Assembly (NCBI GenBank): GCA_944326825.1
Contig: CALVFL010000008.1
Location: 1 to 37,788 of the forward strand
Length of the DNA: 37,788 nt
Direction of reading: 5' to 3'
Source of the DNA: an uncultured Erysipelotrichaceae bacterium
GTDB lineage: Bacteria; Bacillota_I; Bacilli_A; Erysipelotrichales; Erysipelotrichaceae
Under the pieces are notes generated by a model. The model searched no databases and had not been told where the DNA came from. It was given only the letters and a program-made list of their open reading frames with translations. Positions 1 to 11,470 of this stretch are shown piece by piece; within the stretch, counting starts at the first letter, position 1; each line of letters opens with the position of its first letter. The translations under genes and the position numbers were made by a program.

Positions 1-171
1 TTTTCAAAGATCGAAAGCTATACCCTGCTTATTAAAGGCAAGATATATGCACCATTAAATGGTGCTTAGTTATATTACCAAATCAGCAAAGGTAATGCAA
101 GGGGAAATGGGAAAAAAGTTGAAAAAAATTTTAAGTGGCGAAGATGTACTTATTAGCCACCTTTAAATAAA
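1..171. other. Intergenic sequence with short inverted repeats
   Basis: No gene is visible here. Positions 49-65 form a perfect 7-bp inverted repeat (GCACCAT/ATGGTGC, 3-nt loop). A GTGGC/GCCAC pair lies near 134-160. Neither is followed by a convincing T-run, so their role is unknown. Confidence 0.4.
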
Positions 172-207
172 TATAAAAATCCCCGTGCAAAACTATTACA
201 CAGGGAT
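172..207 (-). terminator. Intrinsic terminator of the purine permease gene
   Basis: On the minus strand a 9-bp stem (ATCCCTGTG / CACGGGGAT, one G-T pair) is followed by TTTTTATATTT. It lies about 40 bases after the permease stop codon in the correct orientation. Confidence 0.85.
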
Positions 208-243
208 CATAAATCATTTAGTCAATTTAATGAGCCAATCTTT

Positions 244-1599
244 TTAAAGCAGTGCCAAAAGCACAAAGTTCAACACAAACAGTAAAGTACATACCCATAA
301 GATCGGATGAATCTCTTTTACTTCCTTTTTGATGATCTTAGTTATGCAGTATGTAATAAAGCCAAAAGCGATACCGTATGAGATGCTGTAGCAGATAGCC
401 ATGAAGATGCCGGCAAAGAAAGCCGGTACAGCCTGCGACAAGTCTTCCCATTCGATCTCTTTGAACGAAGAAGTCATCATCACACCGACGATAACTAAGG
501 CTGGCGCAGTTGCCGCATAAGGTACAGCCGAAATGAATTGAGCTAAAAACGATGATACAGCAAAGCAGATGGCTACGACCACTGAAGTCAAACCTGTTCT
601 TCCTCCAGCTCCGATGCCTGAAGCCGATTCAACGAATGTCGTCGTATTGGAAGTACCAAACAAAGCACCGATACTGGTAGCTGTCGCATCAGCGAATAAA
701 GCTTTATCTAATCTTGATTTAAAACCGGAAGATGTTTCCATCATTCTTTCATCTTCAGCCGAGAAGATTCCGCTCTTGCGGCCGGTTCCGATGAAAGTGC
801 CGATCGTATCAAAAGTATCTGTTATCGAGAATGAAAAGATTGTGATCAAAACAAGCGGCAGTTTATTCACATCCGTAAACAAGCTGGCAATGCCACCTTC
901 TTTAAAGATCGCCAAAAAAGTAGTCGGCAAAGCATTTAAAGCTTCGGTAAATGAAACAGTGTCTTGTGTAGTAGTAACACCGAAAGGAATACCGATAAGA
1001 GTCGTAACGATGATGGCAATAAGGATGCCACCCTTAACATTTTTGACCGTCAGGACGATTATCAGCAATAGACCGATCAAAAAGACCCAGAATACCGGCT
1101 GATTTAAAGTAGCTAATGCTGGAACGCCGCTGCTGAAATCGATGATGCCGACATTCAATAGACCGATATAGGCTACAAAGATGCCGATACCGCCGCCGAT
1201 AGCGTTTTGTAAACTGTTGGGAATAGCTTTGATGATATATTTGCGGATCTTGGTAACAGTAATCAGAATATTAAATAAACCGCAGATAAAGACCATCGAT
1301 AAAGCCTGCTGCCAGGTGAAACCTAAACCGAAACATACCGTATAAACAAAAAATGCGTTCAAACCCATTCCTGGAGCTTGCGCATAAGGTACGTTGGCCA
1401 CTAAGCCCATAATTAAAGTTCCAATGATCGAGGCAATGATCGTAGCTAAAAATACTGCTCCCCACTCCATGCCTGATTGTGCCAGAATTCCCGGATTGAC
1501 GATGATGATGTAAGACATCGCAAAGAAAGTCGTCAGACCCGCCATCACTTCGGTAGAAACTGATGTGCCATTTTCCTTGAGTTTGAAAAACTTCTCCAT
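244..1599 (-). CDS. NCS2/AzgA-type guanine-hypoxanthine permease
   Basis: A 451-residue polytopic membrane protein of the AzgA/PbuG branch of the NCS2 family, which imports hypoxanthine, guanine or adenine by proton symport. Family marks include the N-terminal TFFAMSYIIIVNP segment, the QAPGMGLNAFF signature near residue 75, and the later SATATSIGALFGTSNTTTFVES-like block, seen here as DATATSIGALFGTSNTTTF. The frame is open 20 codons further upstream, but a GGGAGGAT site 3 nt before the ATG at 1599 fixes the start. It is monocistronic: its own promoter and leader hairpin lie upstream and a terminator downstream. Substrate specificity among purines cannot be read from sequence. Confidence 0.9.
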   Translation of the reverse strand: MEKFFKLKENGTSVSTEVMAGLTTFFAMSYIIIVNPGILAQSGMEWGAVFLATIIASIIGTLIMGLVANVPYAQAPGMGLNAFFVYTVCFGLGFTWQQALSMVFICGLFNILITVTKIRKYIIKAIPNSLQNAIGGGIGIFVAYIGLLNVGIIDFSSGVPALATLNQPVFWVFLIGLLLIIVLTVKNVKGGILIAIIVTTLIGIPFGVTTTQDTVSFTEALNALPTTFLAIFKEGGIASLFTDVNKLPLVLITIFSFSITDTFDTIGTFIGTGRKSGIFSAEDERMMETSSGFKSRLDKALFADATATSIGALFGTSNTTTFVESASGIGAGGRTGLTSVVVAICFAVSSFLAQFISAVPYAATAPALVIVGVMMTSSFKEIEWEDLSQAVPAFFAGIFMAICYSISYGIAFGFITYCITKIIKKEVKEIHPILWVCTLLFVLNFVLLALL

Positions 1600-1621
1600 T
1601 CTATCCTCCCTTAAAAAACCA

Positions 1622-1652
1622 AAATGCCGGTTATCAGTAGTAACCGACATTT
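1622..1652 (-). promoter_or_regulatory. Terminator-like leader hairpin before the purine permease
   Basis: A 12-bp stem (arms 1622-1633 and 1641-1652, one G-T pair, 7-nt loop) is transcribed just after the promoter. On the minus strand it is followed by TTTTGGTTTTTT and then the permease Shine-Dalgarno. It could work as an attenuator. The leader is too short for a known purine riboswitch aptamer. Confidence 0.55.
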
Positions 1653-1661
1653 CATGCAAGT

Positions 1662-1690
1662 ATCATACCATACTTTTCTTTTCTAACCAA
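1662..1690 (-). promoter_or_regulatory. Promoter of the purine permease gene
   Basis: A -35 box TTGGTT (1685-1690), a 17-bp spacer and a -10 box TATGAT (1662-1667) on the minus strand, just upstream of the leader hairpin. Confidence 0.7.
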
Positions 1691-1718
1691 GGATATTTTG
1701 GCTTTTTAAGCCTGTCTA

Positions 1719-2255
1719 TCATCTTTTTTTATAAAGAAAACAATCCTTTTCATGAGAATTGATCAAACCTACGGCTTGAAGATATGAATAAACGGTAATC
1801 GAACCCAGCGATCTCATGCCTCTTCTTTTAAGATCATTGGAAAGTTCATCGGATATTTCAGAGGTTGTTTTGTCATTTTCATAGATCACATCTTTGACAA
1901 AGGTTCTTAAATAATCATAAAAACAGCCGTATTCTTTCTGGATCTTTATAAAGACTCTGGCATTGCTGATGCTGGCGGCGATCTTGCGTCTGTTGCGGAT
2001 GATGCTGCTGTCAGCTAAAAGTTCATTGATCTTGTTTTCATCATACTCGCTGACCATCTTGACATCAAAGTCATCATAGGCTTTTCTGAAAGCTTCCCGC
2101 TTATTTAAAACACATTCCCAAGAAAGGCCGCTTGCAAACATCTCTAAGATCAGCATCTCAAAAAGATAATGATCATCGCTTTGAAGCACGCCCCATTCTT
2201 CATCATGATATTTGATATATAAAGGATTGTTTAATTTACACCACTTGCATCTCAT
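1719..2255 (-). CDS. tag: DNA-3-methyladenine glycosylase I
   Basis: Base-excision repair enzyme that removes 3-methyladenine from alkylated DNA. The protein (178 residues from MRCKWC) carries the Tag family zinc clamp Cys3, His17, His168 and Cys172, the YHDEEWG motif, and the catalytic Glu38 in LILEMFASGLSW. An in-frame TTG three codons earlier is possible, but the ATG at 2255 matches the family N-terminus. The start overlaps the end of ogt by about 20 bases, so the two repair genes are translationally coupled. It is the last gene of the alr-ogt-tag operon. Confidence 0.92.
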   Translation of the reverse strand: MRCKWCKLNNPLYIKYHDEEWGVLQSDDHYLFEMLILEMFASGLSWECVLNKREAFRKAYDDFDVKMVSEYDENKINELLADSSIIRNRRKIAASISNARVFIKIQKEYGCFYDYLRTFVKDVIYENDKTTSEISDELSNDLKRRGMRSLGSITVYSYLQAVGLINSHEKDCFLYKKR

Positions 2256-2694
2256 AACTTTCAATATCCAATAAAGCTTTCTTGATCTTCACACCATAAG
2301 CATACCCGCCCAGCCCGCCGTTTTCATTTACGATCCTGTGACAAGGGATCATGATGGCGATCGGATTTTTATTTAAAGCCTGACCGATAGCCCGATAACC
2401 CTTAGAAGCGATCATCCCGCCAAGTGTTTTATAAGAGATCACCTTCCCCTTAACCACTTTCATAAGTGCTTCATAGACTCTTTTTTGAAAAGGTGTCACA
2501 TCCAATTCTAAAGGCGGCAACTCCTTCACAATGCCCTCATTAAAATAGGCATCAAGCCACTCTTTAGTCATTTTAGCGATCGTGTTTTCTTTATCGCTTT
2601 GTTTTATCTCATCTATAAAACCCAAAGTCAATAAAGCATAGTCGTTATAAGTAAAACAGATGTTCCCTATTTTAGAGCGGTAATAAGCGATCAT
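2236..2694 (-). CDS. ogt: Methylated-DNA--protein-cysteine methyltransferase
   Basis: Suicide repair protein that transfers the alkyl group from O6-methylguanine or O4-methylthymine to its own cysteine. The 152-residue protein has the active-site motif IPCHRIV with Cys118, preceded by the DNA-binding helix containing YRAIGQALNKNP, and a short Ogt-type N-terminal domain. Its ATG overlaps the alr stop by 4 bases (ATGA), and the GAAGAAGAG at the alr end can serve as a weak ribosome site. Pairing with tag directly downstream makes a two-gene alkylation-repair unit. Confidence 0.93.
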   Translation of the reverse strand: MIAYYRSKIGNICFTYNDYALLTLGFIDEIKQSDKENTIAKMTKEWLDAYFNEGIVKELPPLELDVTPFQKRVYEALMKVVKGKVISYKTLGGMIASKGYRAIGQALNKNPIAIMIPCHRIVNENGGLGGYAYGVKIKKALLDIESYEMQVV

Positions 2695-3797
2695 AACTCT
2701 TCTTCATTAAACCTTGGCGTATAAATATCGATGATCTCGCCTTGGGCATTGACATACTCTCTTGTCAGACGATCAGAAAGCGAAGTAAGTATCTCATAAG
2801 AAATAGTACCCAGATCTTTAGCCATCTCTTCAATATTGATATGCTCGCCAAAGATCTCCACTTCATCAAAAAGATGACAGTTTTCATCCACTTCGATCAT
2901 CATCTGGTCCATACAGATATTGCCGACGATCGGATAATATCGGCCATTCACATATACTTTTCTGCCTTTGTTAGCTCTTAAGATCCCATCAGCATAACCG
3001 ATCGGCAAAGTGGCGATATATGCATCCTTATCAAGATGATAAGTCTGACCATACGATATACCTTCACCCTTTTTGACTCTTTTCAGATTGACGATCGTCG
3101 TATATAAAGAAACACATGGTCTTAGATCGCTCTTAAAACTGCTGTATCCCAAAAGTCCCAGACCGCAGCGCACATGTGTCGAAATCTCATCTTTGAAGTT
3201 GATCGAAGCATCCGTATTGGCTGTGTGGATATATTTAAAATCATGATCTAAAGACTTTACTGTCTTTAAAAAACGTTCATATTGTCTTTTGGTAAACTCT
3301 TCATCTTTTTCATCACTTGAAGCATAGTGAGTAAAGATACCCTCTACAAGAGCTCCCTTTTCCTTTAACAGTTTTAAGCATTCTTTAGCTTCTTCATCAA
3401 ACAGACCGATCCTGTTCATGCCGGTATCGATCTTTAAATGAACTTTCAGACCTTTGATCTCTTTTTTCACAAGCTCTTTAACGAATGTTTCAGATACCGT
3501 CGTGATCGAAAGATCGTTCTTTAAAATAGTATTCAGATAAGCAAGATTGACATAGCCAAGGATCAGGATCTCTTCTTTAAAACCATGCTTTCTTAAAGAT
3601 AAAGCTTCCGATAAAGAAGAAACACCGAATATCTTCACACCCTCTTTTTGCAATAGTGATGCACATTTATAATCGATAGCTCCATAACCGTTAGCTTTGA
3701 TGATGCCGATCATCTGCTTGTTTGTCTTGTTTCTTAAATAATTGATATTATACCGATAATTATCGATATTGATCTTTATATAACTGTCCCTTAACAT
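2691..3797 (-). CDS. alr: Alanine racemase
   Basis: PLP enzyme (fold type III) that interconverts L- and D-alanine for peptidoglycan. The 368-residue protein from MLRDSYIKI has the PLP lysine Lys34 in IIKANGYGA, the CGLGLLGY strand, the catalytic-tyrosine motif GISYGQTY, and the substrate loop GNICMDQMMIEV. The frame stays open 15 codons upstream, but that extension (MIFLIFFKWV...) contains the promoter -10 box and does not fit the family. No Shine-Dalgarno precedes the start; the -10 box is 9 nt upstream, so the mRNA is leaderless or nearly so. It is first gene of alr-ogt-tag. Confidence 0.92.
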   Translation of the reverse strand: MLRDSYIKINIDNYRYNINYLRNKTNKQMIGIIKANGYGAIDYKCASLLQKEGVKIFGVSSLSEALSLRKHGFKEEILILGYVNLAYLNTILKNDLSITTVSETFVKELVKKEIKGLKVHLKIDTGMNRIGLFDEEAKECLKLLKEKGALVEGIFTHYASSDEKDEEFTKRQYERFLKTVKSLDHDFKYIHTANTDASINFKDEISTHVRCGLGLLGYSSFKSDLRPCVSLYTTIVNLKRVKKGEGISYGQTYHLDKDAYIATLPIGYADGILRANKGRKVYVNGRYYPIVGNICMDQMMIEVDENCHLFDEVEIFGEHINIEEMAKDLGTISYEILTSLSDRLTREYVNAQGEIIDIYTPRFNEEEL

Positions 3798-3806
3798 AAC
3801 GCTCTT

Positions 3807-3834
3807 ATTATATACCCATTTAAAGAATATTAAA
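3807..3834 (-). promoter_or_regulatory. alr promoter with almost no leader
   Basis: TTTAAT (3829-3834), a 16-bp spacer and TATAAT (3807-3812) on the minus strand. The -10 box ends 9 nt before the alr ATG, leaving a leader of only about 2-3 nt. Confidence 0.6.
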
Positions 3835-3871
3835 AATATCATCTACTAAAGCCCTTACATTTTTAATTTAG

Positions 3872-3899
3872 TTGTCAAATAACGAAAAGTGACTATAAT
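3872..3899 (+). promoter_or_regulatory. Promoter of the DUF6465-like gene
   Basis: TTGTCA (3872-3877), a 16-bp spacer and a perfect TATAAT (3894-3899), followed by GAGGAAAGGG and the ATG at 3922. Confidence 0.75.
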
Positions 3900-3921
3900 A
3901 GATTGAGGAAAGGGTGCGAAT

Positions 3922-4134
3922 ATGAAGACAAGTATTGTAGTTCAGACATTAGGCAACGAAAAAGAGATCGCTGAAGTTGAAAAGAAGGTCAAAGAAGAAC
4001 TTAAAGCACAAGGTATCAAAGTTACGACTGTCGAAACTTTAAATATCTATCTGAAACCGATCGAAAACGAATGCTATTTCGTAGCTAATCTTAAAGATGG
4101 TTCTGAAATTGAAGGACAGATCGAAAACTGCTGA
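3922..4134 (+). CDS. Small DUF6465-like protein
   Basis: A 70-residue protein with a good ribosome site (GAGGAAAGGG) and its own promoter and terminator. The pattern of an N-terminal beta strand (SIVVQTLGNE), a charged helix with EIAEVEKKVKEELKAQG, and a C-terminal LNIYLKPIENECYFVANLKDG resembles the DUF6465 family, whose core is a lYvKPEe...YYVIN hairpin. The function of that family is unknown. It is monocistronic, just ahead of tRNA-Gln. I made the family match by pattern only, so it is moderately sure. Confidence 0.65.
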   Translation: MKTSIVVQTLGNEKEIAEVEKKVKEELKAQGIKVTTVETLNIYLKPIENECYFVANLKDGSEIEGQIENC

Positions 4135-4155
4135 CTAGCAGTTTTCTCATCTTTG
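4124..4155 (+). terminator. Terminator overlapping the stop of the DUF6465-like gene
   Basis: A perfect 9-bp stem (AAAACTGCT 4124-4132 / AGCAGTTTT 4137-4145, GACT loop) runs into a T-rich tail. The TGA stop lies in the hairpin. Confidence 0.65.
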
Positions 4156-4175
4156 TGTTATAATGATTTCACGAT

Positions 4176-4250
4176 TGGGGTGTAGCCAAGCGGTAAGGCT
4201 GTGGACTCTGAATCCACCATGCATAGGTTCGAATCCTATCACCCCAGCCA
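4176..4250 (+). tRNA. tRNA-Gln (CTG anticodon)
   Basis: A complete cloverleaf: acceptor TGGGGTG/CACCCCA with the U1-A72 pair typical of tRNA-Gln, anticodon stem GTGGA/TCCAC with loop CTCTGAA (anticodon CUG), T-loop TTCGAAT, and an encoded CCA. A TATAAT at 4159-4164 precedes it. Confidence 0.93.
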
Positions 4251-4262
4251 AATAAAAAAACT

Positions 4263-4286
4263 AAAGCAGAGCGATCTGCTTTTTTT
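4263..4286 (+). terminator. Terminator after tRNA-Gln
   Basis: An 8-bp stem AAAGCAGA/TCTGCTTT with a GCGA tetraloop, followed by a T-run. Confidence 0.85.
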
Positions 4287-4465
4287 GATGCTTAATAGTC
4301 TTTTTTCATGATCAGATCAGCAAGTATCACAAATAAATAAAATGAGAACTCGAGTATTATCTTTCAGATCCTGATAATGTCAAAGCATGATCTGAATCAG
4401 CTGACCAACAGGATAATAAAATCATAGGATCGACAGTAAAATTACCTAAATTCATTTTAAATCAA

Positions 4466-4489
4466 TCAAAAAGCCCTTTAAATAAGGGC
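4466..4489 (-). terminator. Terminator after tRNA-Ser
   Basis: On the minus strand the stem GCCCTT/AAGGGC (4473-4478, 4484-4489) is followed by TTTTTGATTG. It lies 15 bases after the tRNA 3' end. The stretch 4290-4465 shows no gene or clear element. Confidence 0.8.
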
Positions 4490-4503
4490 CAAAAAATTAA
4501 AAA

Positions 4504-4594
4504 TGGCGAAGGAAATGGGATTTGAACCCATGCGCCACCTAAATGACCTATTGGTTTTCGAAACCAACCCCTTCAGCCTCTTGGGTATTCCTTC
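4504..4594 (-). tRNA. tRNA-Ser (CGA anticodon)
   Basis: A class II tRNA of 91 nt with a long variable arm. The acceptor is GAAGGAA/TTCCTTC with discriminator G and encoded CCA, and the anticodon stem TTGGT/ACCAA has loop TTCGAAA (anticodon CGA). Confidence 0.92.
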
Positions 4595-4627
4595 GCATCA
4601 CTTTTAATTATAATCGTTTTATTGAAA

Positions 4628-7318
<2,691 letters not shown>

Positions 7319-7332
<14 letters not shown>

Positions 7333-8767
7333 TCATTTTAAGCATCTTCTTGTATTTGACAAGTTCTTTTTTAAGACCCTCAAAACTTTTTAAACGGTAT
7401 TCCCAGTTTGGTGAACCGATAGTACCAGGCGTGTTTATCCTGGCTTTATCATCTAAATGAAGAAGATCAAAAAACGGAATGATGGCTAAAGCTGATGTTG
7501 AGGCAAAGGCATAATAGATAAAATTATCTAATGTATTGTCGTAAGGGAAGTTCTTAAAGTATTTATAAACTTTCCTTTTAAATTTAGCATCTTTTCTTTG
7601 AAACCAGGAGCGCAGCGTTTCACCGTCGTGTGTAGCCGTATAGACGACCTGATTTTCTTTTTCCCCGCTTTTTAAATCAAAGTCAAAAGAGAATTCAATG
7701 ACCCGCATGCCCATCAGATCATAATGATCACGCAAGATGCCGACTTCCGCTCTTAGGTCACCCAGATCTTCAGCGACGATCTTGATTTCGGGATAGGTAT
7801 CAAAAAGCGTATCAAAAAGTTCATATCCCGGGGCAAATTCCCAAGTACCCACTCTTGCATCTTCGCTGCTGGCAGGTATCTTGTAATAAGTATCAAAAGC
7901 CCTAAAATGGTCGATCCTCACGATATCATAAAGTTTGGATACATAGTAAAGACGATCCAGCCAGAAATTGAAACCATCTTCTTTGATCTTTTCCCAGTCA
8001 TATAACGGATTGCCCCACCTTTGACCATTGGCGCTGTAATAATCCGGCGGTACACCAGCCACACTTGTCGCTTTGCCGTCTGAATCTAAAAGAAAACCTT
8101 CCTGATAAGACCAGACATCTAATGAATCGATCCCGACATAGATCGGAATATCACCCAAGATCATGATACCCTTGCGGTTGGCATAATGTTTTAATTTTTG
8201 CCATTCCTCATATAAGATAAACTGTAAAAAGACTTCATAATAGATCTCATTTTCATAATCAGTCAAGTCAAGACGATGATCGATGATCCAGTTTTTATAT
8301 TCAAGCGGCCATTCATTCCAGCACTTGTTCTGGTTGTGCTTTTTAAAAGTCTTAAAAACAGCATACTCATAGACCCAATCCTGACGAATGAAAGCCCTGA
8401 AGGCTTTATTCTTTCGATCGAAGTTTAAAAAAGCTTCCCTGAAATACAGTTCTTTATAAGACCGTACTCTTTCATAACCGATAGTATTACTTTTTCTATA
8501 AGGCTTGATCTTTTTGATAAGACCTCTTTTTAACAGATCGTTTAAAGAGATGTAGATCTCATCAAAAGCTTTAGATGAATAAGGCTGGTAGGGAGAATTC
8601 CCATATCCCAAAGGATTAAGCGGCAGGATCTGCCAGACTTTAAAGCCGCCCTTTTTAATAAGATCGATAAATTCATAGGCACTTTCCCCAAAATCACCGA
8701 TACCGGATGTCGTGGGCAAAGCACTGATCGGCAATAAGATGCCGGCTTTTTTAGCGGTTGAGGTCAT
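7319..8767 (-). CDS. malQ: 4-alpha-glucanotransferase (amylomaltase)
   Basis: GH77 enzyme of 482 residues that transfers alpha-1,4-glucan segments between maltodextrins, with no signal peptide (cytosolic). It shows the family N-terminus GILLPISALPTTSGIGDFG, the nucleophile Asp286 in VRIDHFRAF, the acid/base Glu333 in VAEDLGDL, and Asp381 in THDGETLRSW. The start overlaps the coaX stop by 17 bases, so it is coupled to the CoA genes although unrelated in function. No other maltodextrin gene is nearby. Confidence 0.94.
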
Positions 8768-9515
8768 AGATCTTCTTTAGTCCTTTAAATGTCAATTTAG
8801 CATCATAGATATCGATACTGTCCGTATTCTCGGAAATGATCCGACCCAGACCGCCGGTAGCGATGACTTTGAGATCTTTTTGGATCTCTTCTTTAAATCT
8901 TTTGATCAGATATTCCACTGAACCGATATAGCCTAAAAATAAGCCGGCCTGCATAGCGCTGATCGTGTCTTTATTGACAAGGGTATCTATAGGCTTAATA
9001 GCGATCTCAGGAAGTTTAGCGGTTTTAGAAGTAAGAGCTTCGCTGCTGATCTCAAGGCCAGGCATGATCGAACCGCCATGATAAGTGCCGTCAGATGATA
9101 TATATTCAAAAGTCGTAGCCGTACCGAAATCGATCACCAAAAGATCGCCACCATAGTGATAATAAGCACCGATCGCATCAACGATGCGGTCAGCTCCGAC
9201 TTCTTGAGGATTGTCATAATCGATCTTGATGCCAAGATTAAGATCTTTAGATACGATGATCGGCTCTTTTCCTATGTAACGGCGGATACTGTTTATAAAG
9301 GAGTGCATGATCTTAGGCACGACTGAAGCGACGATGACATCTTCAACATCTTCTTTTCTGACATCGGCGGAATTTAAAAAGTGAGTGATCATAAAACCAT
9401 ACTCATCACCCGTTCTTTTAAACCAGGTCGTCAAACGGTAAGTAGCCGTGATCTCTTCATTTTCATAGATCGCAAAAGTTATGTTGGTATTTCCGATATC
9501 TGCAACCAGCAACAT
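8751..9515 (-). CDS. coaX: Type III pantothenate kinase
   Basis: First step of CoA synthesis, phosphorylating pantothenate. The 254-residue ASKHA-fold protein has the N-terminal phosphate motif VADIGNTNITFAIY, GADRIVDAIGAYYHYGG, the second phosphate motif VIDFGTATTFEYI, and GGSIMPGLEIS. CoaX enzymes usually need a monovalent cation and are insensitive to CoA feedback. GAGGTG sits 7 nt before the ATG, which follows the coaBC stop by one base. Confidence 0.95.
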   Translation of the reverse strand: MLLVADIGNTNITFAIYENEEITATYRLTTWFKRTGDEYGFMITHFLNSADVRKEDVEDVIVASVVPKIMHSFINSIRRYIGKEPIIVSKDLNLGIKIDYDNPQEVGADRIVDAIGAYYHYGGDLLVIDFGTATTFEYISSDGTYHGGSIMPGLEISSEALTSKTAKLPEIAIKPIDTLVNKDTISAMQAGLFLGYIGSVEYLIKRFKEEIQKDLKVIATGGLGRIISENTDSIDIYDAKLTFKGLKKIYDLNR

Positions 9516-9516
9516 T

Positions 9517-10698
9517 TTATTTCACCTCGTATAATGCTTTCAAAATAAGATAAGCCAGATCGCTTTTAGCCATCAAAGGCATCTTTTTTACTTCTTGAGC
9601 AGATATGATATAGACAGCGTTGGTATCATGTTTAAAACCGGCACCTTCTTCACTTAAATCATTGGCGATCAGAAGATCGCAATTCTTTATATCGAATTTG
9701 TGCTTGGCGTTTTCTAAAAGGTCATCTGTTTCCATCGCAAAGCCGCACAATTTCTGATGTGTTTTATGCTGGCCAAGATAAGCTAAAATATCATCTGTCT
9801 TAGTCAGTTTAAGTTCTAAAGAGGAACTGTTCTTTTTGATCTTGCCGCAAGCATATTCTAAAGGTCTATAATCTGCTACTGCGGCAGCCATGATCACATA
9901 ATCACTGTCAGCATAGAGTTCCTTCATCGCTTCAAACATCTCTTTGGCACTTTTTACTTGGACCATGTTTACCCCATAAGGTTTATCAAGATCGACTTCG
10001 CCGCTCACCAAAGTGACCTCAGCCCCCAAGGCATAAGCGGCCCTGGCAATAGCATAGCCCATTTTGCCGCTGGAATGATTGGTGATGAAACGTACCGGAT
10101 CAATGGCTTCTTTAGTCGGGCCGGCCGTAACGATCACTTTTTTGCCTTTTAAATATTTATCTTTAACCAAAGTACTTTCGATCACTTCGATCAAAGTACT
10201 GATATTGGCTAACTTGCCCTTGCCTTCATCCTTGCAGGCCAAAAGACCATATTCTGGCTCGATAATGATAAAGCCCATTTCTTTAAGTTTAGCAAGATTG
10301 GCCTTTGTGATCTCGTTTTCATACATATTGGTATTCATAGCCGGAGCGATGATCTTAGGCGCCTTGGAAGCTAAGACTGTAGTCGTCAAAAAATCATCGG
10401 CGATGCCGTTAGCCAGTTTGGCAATCACATTGGCCGTTGCCGGAGCAATGATCAAAACATCGGCTTTTTTAGCCAAAGAGATGTGTTTGATATCGTAATC
10501 GATATCATCTTCAAACATCTCATAGACCGTCTTATGCTTCGTTAAAGAAGAAAAAGTCAGCGGCGTGACGAATTTAGTGGCATTTTCGGTCATCATCACT
10601 TCAACATCATAACCCTTCTTCAAAAGATCGCTGACTAGCTGAACGCTTTTATAAGCAGCGATCGAACTGGATACTCCTACCAAGACACATTTTTGCAT
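9517..10698 (-). CDS. coaBC: Bifunctional phosphopantothenoylcysteine decarboxylase / phosphopantothenate-cysteine ligase
   Basis: Makes 4'-phosphopantetheine in two steps. Residues 1 to about 180 are the flavin-dependent CoaC domain with His72 in KHISLAK, APAMNTNMY near 120, and catalytic Cys155 in LLACKDEGKGKL. Residues from about 186 are CoaB, with VTAGPTKEAIDPVRFITN, HSSGKMGYAIA and VMAAAVADYRP. Length (393) is normal. GAGGGAT overlaps the end of the upstream transporter gene, one base before the ATG. Transport, coaBC and coaX form one operon. Confidence 0.96.
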   Translation of the reverse strand: MQKCVLVGVSSSIAAYKSVQLVSDLLKKGYDVEVMMTENATKFVTPLTFSSLTKHKTVYEMFEDDIDYDIKHISLAKKADVLIIAPATANVIAKLANGIADDFLTTTVLASKAPKIIAPAMNTNMYENEITKANLAKLKEMGFIIIEPEYGLLACKDEGKGKLANISTLIEVIESTLVKDKYLKGKKVIVTAGPTKEAIDPVRFITNHSSGKMGYAIARAAYALGAEVTLVSGEVDLDKPYGVNMVQVKSAKEMFEAMKELYADSDYVIMAAAVADYRPLEYACGKIKKNSSSLELKLTKTDDILAYLGQHKTHQKLCGFAMETDDLLENAKHKFDIKNCDLLIANDLSEEGAGFKHDTNAVYIISAQEVKKMPLMAKSDLAYLILKALYEVK

Positions 10699-10699
10699 A

Positions 10700-11305
10700 T
10701 CAATCCCTCACAATAACTTTAGCAGCTACTTTCATCACGATCAGACTGAAGATCATCGCTACGATTATCTCCGCTACGCCATTTGTAGCCACGACACCCA
10801 AAATAACTTTAAAGATGACATTTACCTCATTACCCGTAGCCAAAGCATAAGCATCTTTGAAAAACAGATAAGCCATACCCATAACTAAAGCCGTATTGAT
10901 AAAGGCTCCTAAGCCGCTGGCGATCATGATCCTCAAATTGCCTTTGACTTTGATCTTTTCATAGATTAGACCGGCCATATAACCGCACAATACTCTTGGC
11001 ACGATAGCGATAAAAATACTCATGATATTGCCGCTTGTTCCATTCAAGGAATAAAACGGCGAAAAAAGAAAGGATGTGGCATTCGGTTCAAAAGTATTCT
11101 TAAGCAAAGATGTAATACCAAAGACTAAGCCGACGATCGCTCCTTCTTTTTTAGAAATGATCATGCCTGCCAGGATAACTGGAATATGCAAAGTCGTAGC
11201 ATTAATGACCCCCAAAGGAATATAACCTAAAAAAGGAACGATCGACATCACGATCTCAAGAGCGATAAACAAAGTTAAATAGGCCATCTTTCTTGTCTTA
11301 TTCAT
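10700..11305 (-). CDS. ECF transporter S component, probably for pantothenate
   Basis: A hydrophobic 201-residue protein with about six membrane helices and the start MNKTRKMAYLTLFIAL, which fits ECF-type vitamin-binding S components. These pair with a shared energising module (EcfA, EcfA', EcfT) that is not in this window. The neighbours coaBC and coaX, one base apart, point to pantothenate (PanT-like); this is an inference from context. An in-frame ATG three codons upstream overlaps the -10 box, so I chose the ATG at 11305, 7 nt after TATAAT. There is no ribosome site: the mRNA is probably leaderless. Confidence 0.8.
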   Translation of the reverse strand: MNKTRKMAYLTLFIALEIVMSIVPFLGYIPLGVINATTLHIPVILAGMIISKKEGAIVGLVFGITSLLKNTFEPNATSFLFSPFYSLNGTSGNIMSIFIAIVPRVLCGYMAGLIYEKIKVKGNLRIMIASGLGAFINTALVMGMAYLFFKDAYALATGNEVNVIFKVILGVVATNGVAEIIVAMIFSLIVMKVAAKVIVRD

Positions 11306-11312
11306 ACCTAAC

Positions 11313-11318
11313 ATTATA
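11313..11318 (-). promoter_or_regulatory. -10 box of a leaderless promoter for the CoA operon
   Basis: Perfect TATAAT on the minus strand, 7 nt before the chosen ATG at 11305. The -35 region is poor. Confidence 0.5.
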
Positions 11319-11436
11319 GCATCTCTAATGATGATTAAACTTTAAAATTATTCTCTTTGTCATTTATGTCTTTATAATATGTTTTGATCTTTTTAAGCCA
11401 TTCTTAATAAAAACTAGCGTTTTTCAAGTAAAACTG

Positions 11437-11464
11437 TTGCATTGTTTGATGATTTGTTTATAAT
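11437..11464 (+). promoter_or_regulatory. Promoter of a predicted small RNA
   Basis: TTGCAT (11437-11442), a 16-bp spacer and TATAAT (11459-11464) on the plus strand, with no ORF behind it. Confidence 0.6.
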
Positions 11465-11470
11465 CATAGA

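Noticed and set aside
569-1102. 177-codon plus-strand ORF opposite the purine permease
   Set aside because: It is antisense to a well-conserved membrane protein, has no ribosome site and no recognisable features.
1600-1690. Purine riboswitch upstream of the purine permease
   Set aside because: The predicted leader is too short for a purine aptamer and lacks its three-way junction; only one simple hairpin is visible.
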